Origin: Clostridiales bacterium
GTDB taxonomy: Bacteria > Bacillota > Clostridia > Christensenellales > Aristaeellaceae
DNA length: 41,942 bases
Direction: 5' to 3'
NCBI GenBank assembly: GCA_012517815.1
Contig: JAAYUF010000080.1
Location: 1 to 41,942 of the forward strand
Both the position numbers and the translations under genes were made by a program. Numbering within the stretch: the stretch's first letter is position 1; each line of letters begins with the position of its first letter. A model generated the notes under the pieces. The model was not told the origin of the DNA. It ran no database searches and saw nothing but the letters and a program-made list of their open reading frames with translations. Below, piece after piece: positions 32,467 to 40,652 of this stretch.

Positions 32467-33278
32467 GCGGGGCCGTAGACGTCCAAGGGGGGCCGTTCAG
32501 GATGCACGGCCGTTCAGAGAGCGCGGCTATATATCGATCGGTCATACAGTGGGGCCGTAAACGTCAGGGGGGCCGTTCAGGATGCACGGCCGTTCAGAGA
32601 GCGCGGCCATTTATAAAGTGCGGCCATTCATAAAGCGCGGCCATTCATAAAGCGCGGCTGTTGGAAAAACGCGGACGTTCAGAAAGCGTGGCTGTTGGGA
32701 AAACTCGGCCGTTCAGAGAGCGTGGCTGTTCAGAAAGCACGGCCGTTCAGAGAGCGCGGCCATTCATAAAGTGCGGCCATTCATAAAGCGCGGTTGTTGG
32801 GAAAACGCGGCCGTTCGGAAAGCTTGGCTGTTCGGAAGCACGGACGCTCGGGAGGCGCGGCCATTCATATAGCACGGAAGTTCGGAGAGAATGGCTGTTT
32901 TGAAAACATGGCCGCTCTACAACACGGCCGTTCAGGAAGCGTGGCTGTTCAGAGAGCGTGGCCATTCAGAGAGCGCGGCCATTCATAAAGCGCGGCCATT
33001 CATATAGAGCGGTGATTCGGAAAGCGTGGCTGTTGGGAAAACGCGGCCGTTCGGAAAGCTTGGCTGTTCAGAAAGCGCGGCCATTCATAAAGCGCGGCCA
33101 CTCATATAGAGCGGTGATTCGGAAAGCGTGGCTGTTGGGAAAACGCGGCCGTTCGGAAAGCTTGGCGGTTCGGAAGCACGGATGCTCAGGAGTCGCGGCC
33201 ATTCATGTAGCACGGCAGTTCGGAGAAAACGGCTGTTTTGATAGCACGGCCGCTCTACAACACGGCCGTTCAGAAACG
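32467..33278. repeat. 17-bp imperfect tandem repeat array, about 40 units
   Basis: From about 32586 nearly every base belongs to a 17-base unit of the form GCGCGGCCGTTCAGAAA; common variants are GCGCGGCCATTCATAAA, GCGTGGCTGTTCAGAAA and GCACGGCCGTTCAGAGA. I count about 41 units, a few of 16 bases. The left end (32467-32600) is a degenerate part containing an 84-base duplication. Higher-order repeats exist: units from 32788 reappear at 33126 (20 units later), and a block near 32979 reappears about 102 bases (six units) later. The period is not a multiple of three, so open frames across it are artefacts. Function unknown; the allose operator region begins 58 bases to its right. Confidence 0.9.
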
Positions 33279-33335
33279 AAAGCATGCAGAACGCGCGACC
33301 ATTCCGACCGGGCGGGCATTCCGAAATTTTGTGAA

Positions 33336-33351
33336 GAGTAATCGATTACCC
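33336..33351 (+). promoter_or_regulatory. Operator O1 of the allose operon
   Basis: GAGTAATCGATTACCC, one mismatch from the palindrome GAGTAATCGATTACTC. It lies about 70 bases upstream of the -35 box. Confidence 0.7.
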
Positions 33352-33413
33352 ACGAAAACCGGAATCGAACATGGGAAAAAGGAGAAGATTCCCACTGAAC
33401 AACCGGATGGGAA

Positions 33414-33442
33414 TTGACAAACGCAAAAAATCGATATATACT
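33414..33442 (+). promoter_or_regulatory. Promoter of the allose operon
   Basis: TTGACA (33414-33419), 17-base spacer, TATACT (33437-33442). The spacer contains ATCGAT, the core of the operators. A second, extended -10 (TGGTATTAT, 33457-33465) lies just downstream. Confidence 0.75.
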
Positions 33443-33494
33443 TCTCCCAAAAGGCATGGTATTATTCCCGTAACGGAGGAGCAAAACAGCCCTT

Positions 33495-33510
33495 GAGTAA
33501 TCGATTTCCC
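33495..33510 (+). promoter_or_regulatory. Operator O2 of the allose operon
   Basis: GAGTAATCGATTTCCC, two changes from the O3 palindrome, about 46 bases after the expected transcription start. Centre-to-centre distance to O1 is 159 bases and to O3 is 32 bases. Confidence 0.65.
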
Positions 33511-33526
33511 TAAGCGCGCACCTGGT

Positions 33527-33542
33527 GAGTAATCGATTACTC
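33527..33542 (+). promoter_or_regulatory. Operator O3 of the allose operon
   Basis: GAGTAATCGATTACTC, a perfect 16-base palindrome with a central CG as expected for LacI-family regulators, 64 bases before the alsB start. Confidence 0.75.
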
Positions 33543-33606
33543 AAACGGATGTCGGACTCCTTCCAAGCAGCCGCGCAAGGCGGATAGAGTAGTAAGGAGG
33601 ATTCCC

Positions 33607-34545
33607 ATGAAAAAACTGATTTCCCTGGTTCTGGCTGTCGCGATGTGTCTGAGCCTGGTGAGCTTCGCCAGCGCCGAGAGTGGCGACGCGGAAATCGCCA
33701 TCGTGCTCAAAACCCTTGGCAATCCCTTCTGGGAGACCATGAAGACCGGCATCGAAGCCAAAGCTGCCGAGATGGGCGTGAAGGTGGACGTCTTCGCCGC
33801 CACCAGCGAGGACGACGTGGAAGGCCAGCTGACCATCCTGGAGAACGCCGTATCCAAGGGCTACAAGGCGATCGGCGTCGCGCCGCTGAGCCCCACCAAC
33901 CTCAACAACGTGATCGCGCAGGCCATGAAGGAAGGCATCTATGTCGTCAACATCGACGAGAAGGTTGACATTGACGCCCTCAAGGCCTTAGGCGGCAACG
34001 TGATGGGCTTTGTGACCACCGATAACGTGGCCGTCGGCAAGCTCGCCGGCGCCGACATCTGCAAGAAGCTGCCCGACGGCGGCGAAGTCGCCATCATCGA
34101 AGGCAAAGCCGGCAACGCGTCCGGCCTGGATCGCCGCAACGGCGCCGAGGCCGCCTTCAAAGAGCAGAGCAACATCACCCTGGTGGATAGCCAGCCCGCC
34201 GACTGGGACCGCACCAAGGCGTACGACGTGGCCACCAACTACATCACCAAGCATCCCGACCTTAAGGCCATCTACTGCTGCAACGATACCATGGCCATGG
34301 GCGCTCTGGAAGCGGTGAAGGCTGCCGGGGCGAGCATCATGGTGTACGGCACCGACGGTAACGACGACGCGGTCGCTTCCGTGAAGGCCGGCGAACTGGC
34401 CGGCACCGTGGCGCAGGATCCCGCCGGCATCGGCGCGCGCGCGTTTGAGATGCTGGTCAACATGGTCAAGGAGCAGACCCCCATTGATCTGGCGGCGGAT
34501 GTGCCCGTGGAATACGTGTCCGCTCAGCTGATTCTCAAGGACTGA
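33607..34545 (+). CDS. alsB: D-allose-binding protein of an ABC importer
   Basis: 312 residues, periplasmic-binding-protein type I fold. Signal peptide MKKLISLVLAVAMCLSLVSFASA without a lipobox cysteine. The mature part closely follows E. coli AlsB: AIVLKTLGNPFWETMKTGIE, GVAPLSPTNLNNVIA, VNIDEKVDIDALKALGGNVMGFVTTDNVAVG, GGEVAIIEGKAGNASG and DSQPADWDRTKAYDVATN. These segments contain the sugar-contacting residues, so D-allose is the likely ligand; ribose or another rare sugar is possible. First gene of the operon, followed by a hairpin that probably gives it more transcript than the membrane genes. Confidence 0.87.
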   Translation: MKKLISLVLAVAMCLSLVSFASAESGDAEIAIVLKTLGNPFWETMKTGIEAKAAEMGVKVDVFAATSEDDVEGQLTILENAVSKGYKAIGVAPLSPTNLNNVIAQAMKEGIYVVNIDEKVDIDALKALGGNVMGFVTTDNVAVGKLAGADICKKLPDGGEVAIIEGKAGNASGLDRRNGAEAAFKEQSNITLVDSQPADWDRTKAYDVATNYITKHPDLKAIYCCNDTMAMGALEAVKAAGASIMVYGTDGNDDAVASVKAGELAGTVAQDPAGIGARAFEMLVNMVKEQTPIDLAADVPVEYVSAQLILKD

Positions 34546-34559
34546 CCGCTGCGACCCAC

Positions 34560-34597
34560 AGGGGAGGCTTGCCGCGCAAGCAGCCTCCCCTTTCTTT
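34560..34597 (+). terminator. Intercistronic terminator/attenuator after alsB
   Basis: AGGGGAGGCT (34560-34569) pairs with AGCCTCCCCT (34582-34591), with an inner TTGC/GCAA stem, followed by TTCTTTC. It would reduce transcription of alsA and later genes relative to the binding protein. Confidence 0.8.
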
Positions 34598-34806
34598 CAG
34601 GGTTTTGGGACCCGCACGGCATCCTCTGTCCGCCGTGCCCAGCACCGGCGTTCCAACCGACCGCCTACCGCGCCGCCGAGGGTTTGCCGGTAGCCTCGAA
34701 ACGTCGGGCGGCGGTGCTGCGCACGGCGGACCCTGCAAACACATCTGCCAAGGACGCGCCCAGGGCGCACGCAAACGGCTTCAAGGCGAGAAGGCTGGTG
34801 GAATGA

Positions 34807-36351
34807 ATGGAATCCAACCTTGTGGAAATGCATCACATCGAAAAGAAGTTTCCGGGCGTTACGGCGCTTAGGGATGTGAACTTTACCCTTCGGCCCGGCG
34901 AGGTGCACGTGCTGCTGGGTGAAAACGGCGCGGGCAAGAGCACGTTGATGAAGATCCTCTCCGGCGCGTACGAACCTACGGCGGGGGAAATCGTCGTCAA
35001 CGGAGAGCGGTTTGAGCGGCTTTCGCCGAAACTCTCCCAGCAGTTGGGCATCAGCATTATTTATCAGGAACTGTCGGTGGTCAACGAACTGAGCGTGCAG
35101 GAGAATATCTTCCTGGGACGGCTGCTGACCGTGCGAAAACTGGGCGTCACCGTGGTCGACAAGGTGCGCATGAACCGTGAAACCGAACGGCTGCTGGGCG
35201 AAATCGGCCTGCACTGCGGCCCGCAGACCCAGGTGGACGCGCTGCGCATCAGCGAAAAGCAAATGGTCGAGATCGCCAAGGCCGTGGCGTTCAATTCCAA
35301 CGTGATCATTATGGACGAGCCGACGTCCTCCCTGACGGAAGAGGAGATCGAGCAGCTGTTTACGATCATCCGAAAACTGAAAGCGGCGGGCAAGGGTATC
35401 ATCTATATTTCGCATAAGCTCAAGGAGATCAAGGAAATCGGCGACCGCGTGACCGTGCTCAAGGATGGGGAATACGTGGGCACCCACAACGTAAGCGACG
35501 TGACCATCGATCACCTGATCACCATGATGGTGGGCCGCGAGCTGCAAAACAAGTATCAGTCGGCGACCCGCGAGCACGGGGGGCAGACGGAGGTCGTGCT
35601 GGAGGTGCGCAACCTGACCCGGCGGGACGGGTATGTGCGCGATATCAGCTTCCGGCTGCACCGGGGCGAAATCCTGGGCTTCTCCGGGCTGGTGGCCAGC
35701 GGGCGCACCGAAACCATGGAGGCGATTTACGGCGCGGTGCCCGTCAGCCATGGCGAGGTATTGCTCAACGGGCGCAAGCTGCGCATCCGCAACACCTACG
35801 ACGCGCTCAACAGCGGCATCGCGCTGGTTACGGAAAACCGCCGTGAAACCGGGTTTTTCCACAACTTCAACATTAGGCGCAATCTGGCGATTGCCCGGCA
35901 ACTGAAGGACAGCAAGCAGGGCGGGCTGTACGGGCTGGTGTCCCCCCGGCAGGAGAAGGCGATTTCCGCCGAACAGGTGCGCGCGATGCAAATCAAGTGC
36001 GCAAGCCTCGAGCAGTCCATCACCGAGCTGTCCGGCGGCAACCAGCAGAAGGTGATCCTCGGCAAATGGCTGGCGGCCGGCAGTCAGGTGATCATTTTTG
36101 ACGAGCCGACCAAGGGCATCGACGTGGGTACCAAGAGCGAAATCTACAAGCTGATGCGCCGCCTGTGCGAGCAGGGCGTCGGGGTGATCCTGGTATCCAG
36201 CGAGATGCCGGAATTGCTTTCCGTGTGCGACCGCATTCTGGTTTATTTTGAAGGGCGCATCAACGGGGAGTACGCCATCGAGGACGCCACTGAGGAGAAG
36301 CTCGTCTATTCCGCCACCGTAGCCAAAGAAGACGCGCAGGCGACCGCCTGA
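34807..36351 (+). CDS. alsA: D-allose ABC importer ATP-binding protein (two ATPase domains)
   Basis: 514 residues, RbsA/AlsA type with two fused ATPase domains. Domain 1: Walker A GENGAGKSTLMKILSG (about 38-53), IRISEKQMVEIAKA-type signature and Walker B VIIMDEPTSSLT. Domain 2 (from about 258): degenerate Walker A region GFSGLVASGRTETMEAIYG, signature ELSGGNQQKVILGKWL and VIIFDEPTKGIDVGT, as usual in this family. It energises uptake with AlsC. An ATG at 34803 is in another frame; 34807 is used with a weak GTGGA upstream. The gene lies 261 bases after alsB. Confidence 0.92.
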   Translation: MESNLVEMHHIEKKFPGVTALRDVNFTLRPGEVHVLLGENGAGKSTLMKILSGAYEPTAGEIVVNGERFERLSPKLSQQLGISIIYQELSVVNELSVQENIFLGRLLTVRKLGVTVVDKVRMNRETERLLGEIGLHCGPQTQVDALRISEKQMVEIAKAVAFNSNVIIMDEPTSSLTEEEIEQLFTIIRKLKAAGKGIIYISHKLKEIKEIGDRVTVLKDGEYVGTHNVSDVTIDHLITMMVGRELQNKYQSATREHGGQTEVVLEVRNLTRRDGYVRDISFRLHRGEILGFSGLVASGRTETMEAIYGAVPVSHGEVLLNGRKLRIRNTYDALNSGIALVTENRRETGFFHNFNIRRNLAIARQLKDSKQGGLYGLVSPRQEKAISAEQVRAMQIKCASLEQSITELSGGNQQKVILGKWLAAGSQVIIFDEPTKGIDVGTKSEIYKLMRRLCEQGVGVILVSSEMPELLSVCDRILVYFEGRINGEYAIEDATEEKLVYSATVAKEDAQATA

Positions 36352-36370
36352 CCGAAGGAGGATATTCCCC

Positions 36371-37360
36371 GTGAGCGACAAAAACACGCTGCCTGGCGAG
36401 AAGCTCAAGCCCAAGAAAACCTTCAGCGACTATTGGTCCAAATACTCCACGGTGCTGATCATGGCGCTGATGATCGTTGTGTTTGGCATCCTCCAGCCGC
36501 AGGCGTTCATGACCGGGAAAAACCTGATCAAGATCATCGAGCAGAGCTCGATCACCATCCTGCTGGCGTGCGGCGAGTTCTTCGCCATTTTGCTGGCCGG
36601 CATCGACCTTTCGGTCGGCAGCACCATGGCGCTGTCCGGCGTGGTCAGCAGCCGCCTGCTGGGCCTGGGTTGGAACACCTGGGCGGCGATGCTGGTGGGC
36701 ATCATCGGCGTGGGCATGCTGCTGGGGGCGATCAACGGCGGGCTGATCAACCTGACCAACCTGCATCCCTTCATTATTACGCTGGGCACGCAGAGCATCT
36801 TCCGCGGGCTGACGGTGATCCTGGCGGACAGCCGCCCCGTGCAGGCGACCGGCTTTGCGCAGGTGTTCGGCGGCAAGTTGTTCGGCGCTATCCCGATCCC
36901 GATTCTGGTTGCGCTGCTGGTGGCCTCGCTGCTCACGTTTTTTACGCTCAAGAGCAAAGCGGGCCGAAACCTGTACGCCATCGGCGGCAGCAAGCAGGCG
37001 GCGTGGTTTGCGGGCATCAACGTCAAGCGCCACACCATGCTGGCCTTCATGATCTCGGGCGTATGCGCCTCGCTGGCCGGCATGGTTAACATCGCGCGCC
37101 TGGCTTCGGCGGAACCCGCGGCCGGCACCGGCTACGAGACGTTCGCCATTGCCTCGGCGATCATCGGGGGCACCAGCTTCTTCGGCGGCATCGGCATGAT
37201 CCCCAAAGTGGTGCTGGGCGGCCTGATCATCGGCATTATCAACAACGGCATCAATATGGTGGGGCTGAGCAGCTATTACCAGCAAATCTGCATGGGCGCG
37301 CTGATCATCCTGGCCGTGACGCTGGACCGTTTCTTTGGCGCCAGCAGCAAGAAACGCTGA
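36371..37360 (+). CDS. alsC: D-allose ABC importer permease
   Basis: 329 residues from GTG 36371 after CGAAGGAGGATATTCCCC. About ten hydrophobic helices; family motifs LLACGEFFAILLAGIDLSVGSTMALSG, NGGLINLTNLHPFIITLGTQSIFRGLT, GRNLYAIGGSKQAAWFAGINVKRH and GGTSFFGGIGMIPKVVLGGLIIGIINNGINM are those of RbsC/AlsC permeases. Forms the membrane channel with AlsA and AlsB. Confidence 0.92.
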   Translation: MSDKNTLPGEKLKPKKTFSDYWSKYSTVLIMALMIVVFGILQPQAFMTGKNLIKIIEQSSITILLACGEFFAILLAGIDLSVGSTMALSGVVSSRLLGLGWNTWAAMLVGIIGVGMLLGAINGGLINLTNLHPFIITLGTQSIFRGLTVILADSRPVQATGFAQVFGGKLFGAIPIPILVALLVASLLTFFTLKSKAGRNLYAIGGSKQAAWFAGINVKRHTMLAFMISGVCASLAGMVNIARLASAEPAAGTGYETFAIASAIIGGTSFFGGIGMIPKVVLGGLIIGIINNGINMVGLSSYYQQICMGALIILAVTLDRFFGASSKKR

Positions 37361-37415
37361 ACCGGCGGCGTACCCAAACCCCGGCAACCGGAGCTGGAAA
37401 AAGAGAGGGATGACC

Positions 37416-38096
37416 ATGAACAAACCCCAATTTGCCGTTTCCCTGATGTGCATGGATTTTCTGCGCATGCGGGAACAGCTGGAAACCCTGAACCGGCGGG
37501 CGGACCTGTACCATGTGGATATCATGGACGGTCATTTCTGCAAGAACATCACCCTGTCGCCCGACCTGATCCGCACGTTCGCGCGGGTGGCGACCCTGCC
37601 CATGGACGTGCACTTCATGACCACAACGCCCTCGGACTGGCTGGAGGTCTGCGCGCAGGCGGGCGCGAAGATCCTGAGCCCGCACGCGGAGACGATCAAC
37701 GCGGACGCGTTCCGCACCTTGAACCTGATTGAAAAACTGGGCTGCCAGGCCGGCCTGACGCTCAACCCGGCTACCCCGCTGGATACCGTGCGCCACTACG
37801 TCGAGCGGATCGATCTACTGACGCTCATGACGGTGGACGTAGGCTTCGCGGGTCAGCCGTTTATCGAGCAGATGCTGCCCAAAATTGAGGAAGCCGCCGA
37901 GTGGAAAGCCCGCAATGGGTATCGCTACCTGATCCAGATCGACGGCAGCTGCAACCGGCGCACCTTCAAACGGCTGATGAATGCCGGCGCGGAAGTGCTG
38001 GTGGTGGGCACGTCCGGACTGTTCTCGCTGGATGCCGACCTGAATACGGCGTACGACAGAATGCTCGCATCGTTTGATGAGGCAATCGCCGAATAA
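37416..38096 (+). CDS. alsE: D-allulose-6-phosphate 3-epimerase
   Basis: 226 residues, ribulose-phosphate 3-epimerase barrel. It converts D-allulose 6-phosphate to fructose 6-phosphate. SLMCMDFLRMREQLETL, HVDIMDGHF, LPMDVHFM, MTVDVGFAGQPFIEQMLPKI and the IDGSCNRRTFKRLMNAGAEVLVVGTSGLF ending match AlsE in preference to Rpe (SLMCMD, GSCN). Metal ligands His, Asp, His, Asp lie in VDIMDGH, DVHFM and QIDGS. The ATG at 37416 follows AGAGAGGGATGACC; another in-frame ATG at 37410 adds two residues. Confidence 0.88.
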   Translation: MNKPQFAVSLMCMDFLRMREQLETLNRRADLYHVDIMDGHFCKNITLSPDLIRTFARVATLPMDVHFMTTTPSDWLEVCAQAGAKILSPHAETINADAFRTLNLIEKLGCQAGLTLNPATPLDTVRHYVERIDLLTLMTVDVGFAGQPFIEQMLPKIEEAAEWKARNGYRYLIQIDGSCNRRTFKRLMNAGAEVLVVGTSGLFSLDADLNTAYDRMLASFDEAIAE

Positions 38097-38109
38097 AGGA
38101 GTCTTGACC

Positions 38110-39021
38110 ATGGCCGTCACCATTCTTGGTATGGACATCGGCGGGACAAACCTGCGCAGCGGCTTTGTCAACGACCGCTTTGAGCTCTCGGAGTTCCGAA
38201 TCTCCTCCAGTCAGGCGATCTGCGGGGAAAAAGCGCCGGAGAACATCGCCGCCTATATCGAGCGGCTGATGGCGGAAACCGGCATCCGGCCGGATGCGAT
38301 CTCCATCGGGTTTCCCTCGACGCTGGACAAAGCCCGCAAGCGCTTGCTGTCCACGCCCAATCTGGAGGGGCTGGACGACATGAACATGGTGGAGCGCCTG
38401 GAAAACGCGCTGCACATCCCCGTCTACATCGACCGCGACGTAAACCTGCTGTTCCTGTGCGACTGCCACGCCAATCACCTGACCGCCGACGTGATCATCG
38501 GCTGCTATGTGGGCACCGGCTTTGGCAACGTGATTGCCATCGGCGGGGAAATCCTTGTGGGCAAGAACGGCGTCGCCGCCGAACTGGGGCATATTCCGGT
38601 TCGGGGTCTCACGTTGGATTGCCCCTGCGGAAACGTCGGTTGCGTGGAGATGATCGCTTCCGGCAAGGCGCTTAAAACCCTGCAGGAAACCTGGTACCCC
38701 GAGGAAGCCATTGGGACGCTGTTCACCCTGCACGCATCCGATGAACCGGTGCGCGGGTTCATTAACGATCTCGCGCTGCCCATCGCCACGGAGATCAACA
38801 TACTCGACCCGGATGAGATCATCCTGGGCGGCGGGGTGTTGCAGATGGACGGTTTCCCCAAGGGCGCGCTGGAGGACGCAATCCGCCTGCACGCGCGCAA
38901 ACCCTATCCCGAGCAGGCGCTGCGGTTCCATTATTCCGGGGAGAAGCAGGAAAACGGCGTAATCGGCGCCGCGATTCTGGCTTTCCGTCACATGAAAAGA
39001 GAAAAGGGGCAACCGGTATGA
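38110..39021 (+). CDS. alsK: D-allose kinase (ROK family)
   Basis: 303 residues. Phosphorylates D-allose to allose 6-phosphate. ROK fold: phosphate loop GMDIGGTNLRSG, catalytic Asp in IDRDVNLLFL, and the zinc motif GHIPVRGLTLDCPCGNVGCVE. SIGFPSTLDKARKRLLSTPNLEG and FDPDEIILGGGV-like ILDPDEIILGGGVLQMDGFPKG are shared with E. coli AlsK, beyond generic glucokinases. The ATG at 38110 follows AAAGGAGTCTTGACC; the longer upstream frame lacks a ribosome site. It overlaps rpiB by 4 bases. Confidence 0.87.
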   Translation: MAVTILGMDIGGTNLRSGFVNDRFELSEFRISSSQAICGEKAPENIAAYIERLMAETGIRPDAISIGFPSTLDKARKRLLSTPNLEGLDDMNMVERLENALHIPVYIDRDVNLLFLCDCHANHLTADVIIGCYVGTGFGNVIAIGGEILVGKNGVAAELGHIPVRGLTLDCPCGNVGCVEMIASGKALKTLQETWYPEEAIGTLFTLHASDEPVRGFINDLALPIATEINILDPDEIILGGGVLQMDGFPKGALEDAIRLHARKPYPEQALRFHYSGEKQENGVIGAAILAFRHMKREKGQPV

Positions 39022-39467
39022 TAGCGCTGGCGAGCGATCACGTAGGGCTCAGCCTGAAAAACGAGATTAAAACCCTGCTGGACGAAATGGGCCTGGCCTA
39101 CTGCGACTACGGCGCCGATTCGGCCGAACGCGTCGATTACCCTATCTACGGCGCGCGCGCGGCGCGGGCGGTGGCCTCGGGCAGGTGTGAGCGCGGCATC
39201 ATCTGCTGCGGCACGGGCGTGGGCATTTCACTGGCCGCCAACAAGGTGCGCGGCATCCGCTGCGTGGTGTGCTCGGATTGTTACAGCGCGATGCTCAGCC
39301 GGCAGCATAACGATACCAACATGCTCTCGATGGGCTCGCGCGTGGTAGGCACGGAACTGGGCAGGATGATCGCGCGCATCTGGCTGACGACGGAATTTGA
39401 AGGCGGCCGCCATCAGCGCAGGGTCGACCAGATTGCCGCGCTGGAGCGCGGAGAAGCGATCGAGTGA
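39018..39467 (+). CDS. rpiB: RpiB-type isomerase, probable allose-6-phosphate isomerase
   Basis: 149 residues, LacAB/RpiB family. IALASDHVGLSLKNEIKTLL, the catalytic Cys in GIICCGTGVGISLAANKVRGIRC and the SRQHNDTNMLSMGSRVVG segment are intact. In E. coli RpiB is adjacent to the als operon and interconverts both ribose 5-phosphate/ribulose 5-phosphate and allose 6-phosphate/allulose 6-phosphate. Here it is inside the operon between the kinase and the terminator, giving a complete route allose, allose-6-P, allulose-6-P, fructose-6-P with AlsK and AlsE. Confidence 0.9.
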   Translation: MIALASDHVGLSLKNEIKTLLDEMGLAYCDYGADSAERVDYPIYGARAARAVASGRCERGIICCGTGVGISLAANKVRGIRCVVCSDCYSAMLSRQHNDTNMLSMGSRVVGTELGRMIARIWLTTEFEGGRHQRRVDQIAALERGEAIE

Positions 39468-39490
39468 CGGAGCCGTTGCGGTTTCGCCAT

Positions 39491-39525
39491 GCGGGGCGGG
39501 GGCCGAGCGCCCCGTCCCGCTTTTT
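39491..39525 (+). terminator. Terminator of the allose structural genes
   Basis: GCGGGGCGGGG (39491-39501) pairs with CCCCGTCCCGC (39510-39520) with one G-U pair, then five T residues. It separates the catabolic genes from the regulators. Confidence 0.85.
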
Positions 39526-39575
39526 GTATCCGCCGGTTTGGGCGCGTATGGACGTCCGGAAGGGAGGCATGAGGC

Positions 39576-40652
39576 ATGGATCAGCAGGAGATGCTGCGCT
39601 GCCTGCATAAGCATTATGTGGCGTGGCTGGCGCAGGGGCAGTGGCAGCCGGAACTGGCCATGCCGGCCGGCTGCTACCCGGAAACGGGCGAGTGGATGCT
39701 GCTGGAATGGCGGTTTTCCGATTCGATTCCTGCGCACCGGTGGGAAGCGGCGGAACGGACGGTGGAAGCCTGTTTCTCGGACATCTGCGAGGTTTGGGCG
39801 ATTTGCCGCGATCGGAAGGTGTCGGCGCTGGCCATGGCGAACCCATTATCCACCCCCGCCAGACTGGCGGGGGTTTGGGTGGCCGCCACGGATGCTGCGG
39901 AAGAGATCCAGCGCGCCAATGAAACGGCCGTTGCCTGTTTGGCCGGCGCCCCGGTTGGCAGTTATCACGCGCTAACGGACGCGTCGCCCGCCGATCTGAG
40001 CACGTGGTGGACGGCGCATTGCGCCCTGCCGCCGCAGGAAAGGCGCGAGCACCGCAAACGGATCCAGAACTACCTGAAAAAAGGCCAGTACGGGCATATC
40101 GGCGGCTATGTGGCACGCTGCCTGAAACGCGAGCCACAAACGCGGGACGGCTTCTGGTTCTGGATTCCCCTGCTGATGGAAAGCCTCTGGCTACAGCAAA
40201 GCCCGCCCATGGCGGTGCTGACGCGCCACCTGGACATGCAGGCGCTGGAAAGGGAAGGCGTGGACGCCGTGGTCACCTGGGTGCGGAAAACCTGCGCGGA
40301 GCTCAAGACAACCGCGGAACCGGAGGATCCGATCCGGCGCGTGACCGAAAGCATCCGCAAGGATTGTTCGCTGCCCTACTCACAGGCGAACCTCGCGGAA
40401 GGGCTGGGGCTGACGCCGGCCTACTTTTCCCGGCTGTTTGAGAAGCGCACCGGTATCCGGTTTTCCGCCTACCTTACGCAGGAGCGCATCCGCCGCGCCA
40501 AGGCGTTGCTCCGGGAAGGCGCTTCGCTTACGGAGGCGGCGCAGGCCAGCGGGTTTCAGCGAAAGAGCTATTTCTGCGAAGTGTTTCGCAAGCACACGGG
40601 CATCACCGCGGGCCGTTACCGCACGCAGTACGGAAAGGGGGAAATCGGATGA
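39576..40652 (+). CDS. AraC-family transcriptional regulator
   Basis: 358 residues. The last about 100 residues hold the double helix-turn-helix: SIRKDCSLPYSQANLAEGLGLTPAYFSRLFEKRTGIRFSAYLTQERIRRAKALL and SLTEAAQASGFQRKSYFCEVFRKHTGITAGRYR. The N-terminal 250 residues are Trp-rich and helical, with no cupin or sugar-binding domain that I recognise. Ribosome site GGGAGGCATGAGGC. It follows the operon terminator by 51 bases and overlaps the LacI gene by 4 bases, so the two regulators are made together. Its target is probably the als promoter, but it may respond to another signal. Confidence 0.88.
   Translation: MDQQEMLRCLHKHYVAWLAQGQWQPELAMPAGCYPETGEWMLLEWRFSDSIPAHRWEAAERTVEACFSDICEVWAICRDRKVSALAMANPLSTPARLAGVWVAATDAAEEIQRANETAVACLAGAPVGSYHALTDASPADLSTWWTAHCALPPQERREHRKRIQNYLKKGQYGHIGGYVARCLKREPQTRDGFWFWIPLLMESLWLQQSPPMAVLTRHLDMQALEREGVDAVVTWVRKTCAELKTTAEPEDPIRRVTESIRKDCSLPYSQANLAEGLGLTPAYFSRLFEKRTGIRFSAYLTQERIRRAKALLREGASLTEAAQASGFQRKSYFCEVFRKHTGITAGRYRTQYGKGEIG

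Noticed and set aside
32467-33278. CRISPR array
   Set aside because: Units are contiguous 17-base tandem copies without unique spacers, and no cas genes are nearby.
32439-33341. Open frames on both strands across the 17-bp array (for example 32958-33341 plus and 33085-33285 minus) encoding repetitive Arg/Ser/Gly-rich proteins
   Set aside because: The repeat period is not a multiple of three, open frames occur in several frames on both strands, and none has a convincing ribosome site; they follow from the repeat composition.
33473-33513. A very short leader peptide in the allose leader (GGAGGA followed by TTG AGT AAT CGA TTT CCC TAA)
   Set aside because: Six codons overlapping operator O2, non-ATG start, poor spacing, no regulatory codons or terminator after it.
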